Shown here piece after piece: positions 35,072-37,422 of a stretch of DNA of 37,422 nt (positions within the stretch are counted from its first letter, which is position 1; every line of letters begins with the position of its first letter). The notes under the pieces were generated by a model. That model was not told where the DNA came from, made no database searches, and was given only the letters and a program-made list of their open reading frames with translations. Position numbers and translations under genes: made by a program. Origin of the DNA: Acidobacteriaceae bacterium (lineage in GTDB: Bacteria; Acidobacteriota; Terriglobia; Terriglobales; Acidobacteriaceae); contig PLHQ01000096.1 in NCBI GenBank assembly GCA_003138975.1, forward strand, positions 1-37,422. Reading direction: 5' to 3'.

Positions 35072-36432
35072 TGCGGGCGCGGCCCATCACGGTCGGGCTG
35101 CTCTCTTTCCTTATCATTACGATTGTTGGATTTGCGCCCACGCGCTCTGTTCTTTCCTCGGGCAAAGATTCTCCTGCATTCCTTTTCACGGTTGCGAAGC
35201 AGTACGAGCCGCTCGCATGGATTCACGGCGCCGACCGATTCAGCTCCGACGCAACCATATTTATTCAAGACGCGAACGGTCGACATCCGCTGATCCCAAA
35301 TTTCGCGGTTGCGGCCGATCCAACCGTTTCGTTCGACGGGAATAGAGTGCTGTTTGCCGGCAAGCAAAAGACTCAGGATCCATGGCAAATCTGGGAACTT
35401 ACCTTGGCCGGCGGGGAACCACGGCGCGTCACTTCGTGCGTCGAGGACTGCGTTCGTCCCTTCTACTTGCCGGAAGATCGCGTTGTCTATGCGAAGAGGA
35501 GCGACGGCCGTTTTGTCATTGAGGCCGCCGACCCAGCGGACAGGAAAACCATCCAGTTAGCCTGGAGTTCAGGAAACTCTTTACCGACGGATGTTCTCCA
35601 TGATGGCCGCATCTTGTTTGAATCAACATACCCACTCGGAACCACCGGCGCACCGGAACTCTATACCGTTTATTCCGACGGGAGCGGGGTTGAGTCTTAT
35701 CGTTGCGATCATGGCAAGGCGCGCCACTCCGGCAAGCAGGTCGCATCGAGCGACATAGTATTCGCTTCTGGTTCTGGCCTCGGGCGGTTCACGTCAGCCC
35801 TGTCAGAAGAGGTTCACATCTCGGCTCCTGCTGGAGAATACGCCGGAGACATCGCTGAGACTCCGTCGGGCGAATGGCTAATGGCGTGGCGAAATGGGAA
35901 GGCTCCCTTTCAATTGATGTGGTGGCGACCAGGCGCCGCTGCTCTGCGGCTAGCAGTAGCGGAGACGAACGCGAATGTGGTGCAGCCGACGCTGGTAGTT
36001 GGACGGACTGTGCCGAATCGTCATCCCTTAGGACTGCACGACTGGCCAAACGCCAACCTTCTTTGTCTGAATGCTTACACCTCGAAATACAGGTTCGCAG
36101 CCGGATCCATCAGCTCGGTTCGGCTGTACACGCGGGATAGCGCGGGGGCGATAAGGTTGCTGGGCTCGGCGCCGGTGGAGCACGACGGATCGTTTTTTGT
36201 TCAAGTCCCAACCGAGCAGCCGCTGCAGATGGAGCTGCTCGACGGCTCCGGCAAAACCTTGAAGCGGCAGGCGGGATGGTTCTGGATGCGCCGCGGTGAG
36301 CAACGGGCGTGTGTGGGATGCCACGCGGGACCGCAAACTGCACCCGAGAACGCGGTGCCCATGGTTCTGTTGAAGTCTACGACTCCCGCTGACATGACCG
36401 GCGCTGTCCGGGGTTCCGCAGGGGGGAAATAA
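35071..36432 (+). CDS. Exported beta-propeller (TolB-like) protein with C-terminal CxxCH heme motif
   Basis: 453 residues from GTG 35071, with GGGGGAG eight bases upstream; the open frame extends back to 34849 but only within the DAHP synthase gene. A signal-anchor-like N-terminus (ITVGLLSFLIITIVGFAP) is followed by repeats resembling TolB/WD-type blades (SFDGNRVLFAGKQ, QIWELTLAGGEPRRVTS, LPEDRVVYAKR, HDGRILFEST, ELYTVYSDGSG). Near the C-terminus, CVGCH (Cys414, Cys417, His418) is a c-type heme attachment motif. The layout recalls the middle and heme domains of hydrazine-synthase-alpha-like proteins, which are widespread beyond anammox bacteria. The function is unknown: probably a periplasmic redox or substrate-binding protein. 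It is followed within two bases by the CRTAC1 gene. Confidence 0.7.
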   Translation: MRARPITVGLLSFLIITIVGFAPTRSVLSSGKDSPAFLFTVAKQYEPLAWIHGADRFSSDATIFIQDANGRHPLIPNFAVAADPTVSFDGNRVLFAGKQKTQDPWQIWELTLAGGEPRRVTSCVEDCVRPFYLPEDRVVYAKRSDGRFVIEAADPADRKTIQLAWSSGNSLPTDVLHDGRILFESTYPLGTTGAPELYTVYSDGSGVESYRCDHGKARHSGKQVASSDIVFASGSGLGRFTSALSEEVHISAPAGEYAGDIAETPSGEWLMAWRNGKAPFQLMWWRPGAAALRLAVAETNANVVQPTLVVGRTVPNRHPLGLHDWPNANLLCLNAYTSKYRFAAGSISSVRLYTRDSAGAIRLLGSAPVEHDGSFFVQVPTEQPLQMELLDGSGKTLKRQAGWFWMRRGEQRACVGCHAGPQTAPENAVPMVLLKSTTPADMTGAVRGSAGGK

Positions 36433-36433
36433 C

Positions 36434-37422
36434 TTGAAAACGCGAATCTTAATCATGCAGAGCTGGGTCATGCGAACCGCGATCGTGCTAACCCTTGGAT
36501 TCTCACTGATGTCAGCCGCTCTGCTGGCGCAATCGCCGTCGTCGAGCACGCTGAGTCCGATCCGCTTCGAAGACGCTACCGCGAAGTCGGGGATTCAGTT
36601 CACGCACAGCTTCGGGGCGCAGGAGCTAGGCTCTCTGCTGGAAGGCACAGGGGCAGGGTGCGTCTGGTTCGACTACAACAATGACGGACTCCCGGACCTC
36701 TATGTAGTCAGCGGCAAGCCGCTCGAAGAGGGCATGCATCCCTACCCGCTGAAGCAGCCTCCGGCGGTTGCGCCACACAATCATCTCTACAGAAATAATG
36801 GCGATGGCACGTTCACGGATGTCACCGAGCAGGCTGGAGTAGCCGGCAACCTTTACGGCATGGCCGCGATTGCCGCCGACTTCGACAACGACGGGTTTGT
36901 CGATCTATTCGTCACCGGCTACGGGCGAGCGATTCTTTATCGCAACCGCGGCGACGGCACGTTCGAAGACGTGACCGAAAAAGCCGGCATCAAAGTTGAC
37001 GGCTGGTCGATCGGTTCCGCGTGGCTGGACTACGATCGTGACGGCTGCGTCGATCTATTCGTCGGCCGCTATGTGAAGTTCGATCCCAAGTATCGGAACT
37101 ACTACGCCGCCGACAACTATCCCGGTCCGCTCGACTACGCCGCCGACACGAACCGTCTTTTTCATAACAACTGTAACGGCACCTTTACCGACGTGACCGA
37201 TAAGTCGGGAATCGGCGCCTACAAAGGTCGCGCCATGGGCGTCACGGCAGCGGATTTTGACGGCGACGGTTATCCCGACATCTATGTTGCCAACGACAAG
37301 ACGGAGAACTTTCTCTTCCGCAACAAGCGCGACGGCACGTTTGAGGAGGTCGCCAACGATCTCGGAGTCGCATACGGGCAGAACGGCGAGAACACTTCCT
37401 CGATGGGCCCGGTGTTTGCCGA
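36434..37422 (+). CDS. CRTAC1-type FG-GAP/VCBS repeat protein, 5' part (3' end outside window)
   Basis: The frame is open from TTG 36434 to the window end (about 329 residues). TTG is preferred because GGGGGG lies seven bases upstream; ATG 36455 in the same frame is the alternative. A signal peptide (TAIVLTLGFSLMSAALLAQ) is followed by repeats carrying calcium-binding Asp loops: DYNNDGLPDLYV, DFDNDGFVDLFV, DYDRDGCVDLFV and DFDGDGYPDIYV, each followed by NGDGTF- or RGDGTF-type turns. This is the CRTAC1 family, normally ending in an ASPIC/UnbV domain beyond this window. The proteins are secreted or surface-located and often sit beside cytochrome or TPR genes in Acidobacteriota. The precise role is unknown. 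Confidence 0.88.
   Translation, partial: MKTRILIMQSWVMRTAIVLTLGFSLMSAALLAQSPSSSTLSPIRFEDATAKSGIQFTHSFGAQELGSLLEGTGAGCVWFDYNNDGLPDLYVVSGKPLEEGMHPYPLKQPPAVAPHNHLYRNNGDGTFTDVTEQAGVAGNLYGMAAIAADFDNDGFVDLFVTGYGRAILYRNRGDGTFEDVTEKAGIKVDGWSIGSAWLDYDRDGCVDLFVGRYVKFDPKYRNYYAADNYPGPLDYAADTNRLFHNNCNGTFTDVTDKSGIGAYKGRAMGVTAADFDGDGYPDIYVANDKTENFLFRNKRDGTFEEVANDLGVAYGQNGENTSSMGPVFA

Noticed and set aside
1-37422. CRISPR arrays, transposase genes, tRNA or rRNA
   Set aside because: None were recognised on either strand by reading; a tRNA and repeat scan would be needed to exclude small cases.

Overview
The window (about 37.4 kb, moderately GC-rich, densely coded) looks like a chromosomal segment of an Acidobacteriota bacterium, probably of the Terriglobales/Koribacter type. 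The basis is family content, not a search: two large Oar-like TonB-dependent receptors with a carboxypeptidase-regulatory-like N-terminal domain, a CRTAC1/FG-GAP protein, a propeller protein ending in a c-type heme motif, and many GTG/TTG starts with purine-rich ribosome binding sites. No rRNA, tRNA, CRISPR array, insertion sequence or phage gene was seen.

Layout. 1-591 is the 3' end of a GH5-type glycoside hydrolase. 674-3295 is a TonB-dependent receptor. 3346-5163 (minus) is a guanine deaminase/purine permease pair. From 5377 to 15529 (plus) runs a purine-ring degradation cluster: allantoinase, three xanthine dehydrogenase subunits (the FAD subunit fused to OHCU decarboxylase), 5-hydroxyisourate hydrolase, membrane urate hydroxylase PuuD, an allantoate amidohydrolase, ureidoglycine aminohydrolase and a plant-type ureidoglycolate amidohydrolase. 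Several junctions overlap by 4-8 bases. On the minus strand, 17739-15551 holds adenosine deaminase and an exported NUP-family protein. An APC permease (17914-19293) and a 1316-aa TonB receptor (19540-23490) follow, then a yeast-type cytosine deaminase on the minus strand (23984-23532). 24523-30574 encodes glutamate synthase GltB/GltD, 30626-31834 a threonine dehydratase with ACT domain, and 32120-33814 an ammonium transporter. After a 375-bp non-coding region come a DAHP synthase, the exported heme-motif propeller protein and the 5' part of a CRTAC1 protein, which runs off the end.

How the genes work together. Read as a unit, 3.3-33.8 kb is a nearly closed nitrogen-scavenging pathway. Purines are taken up and deaminated, oxidised to urate, opened to (S)-allantoin, and hydrolysed through allantoate, ureidoglycine and ureidoglycolate to glyoxylate. 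All four ring nitrogens leave as ammonium without urea or urease. GltBD and Amt next door handle ammonium and glutamate. The most notable points are the FAD-subunit/OHCU-decarboxylase fusion, the plant-style ureide branch, a PuuD without its cytochrome c domain, a 'permease' family member that looks like an exported nucleoside-cleaving enzyme, and a perfect CRP-type palindrome upstream of the DAHP synthase. No transcriptional regulator gene was recognised in the window.
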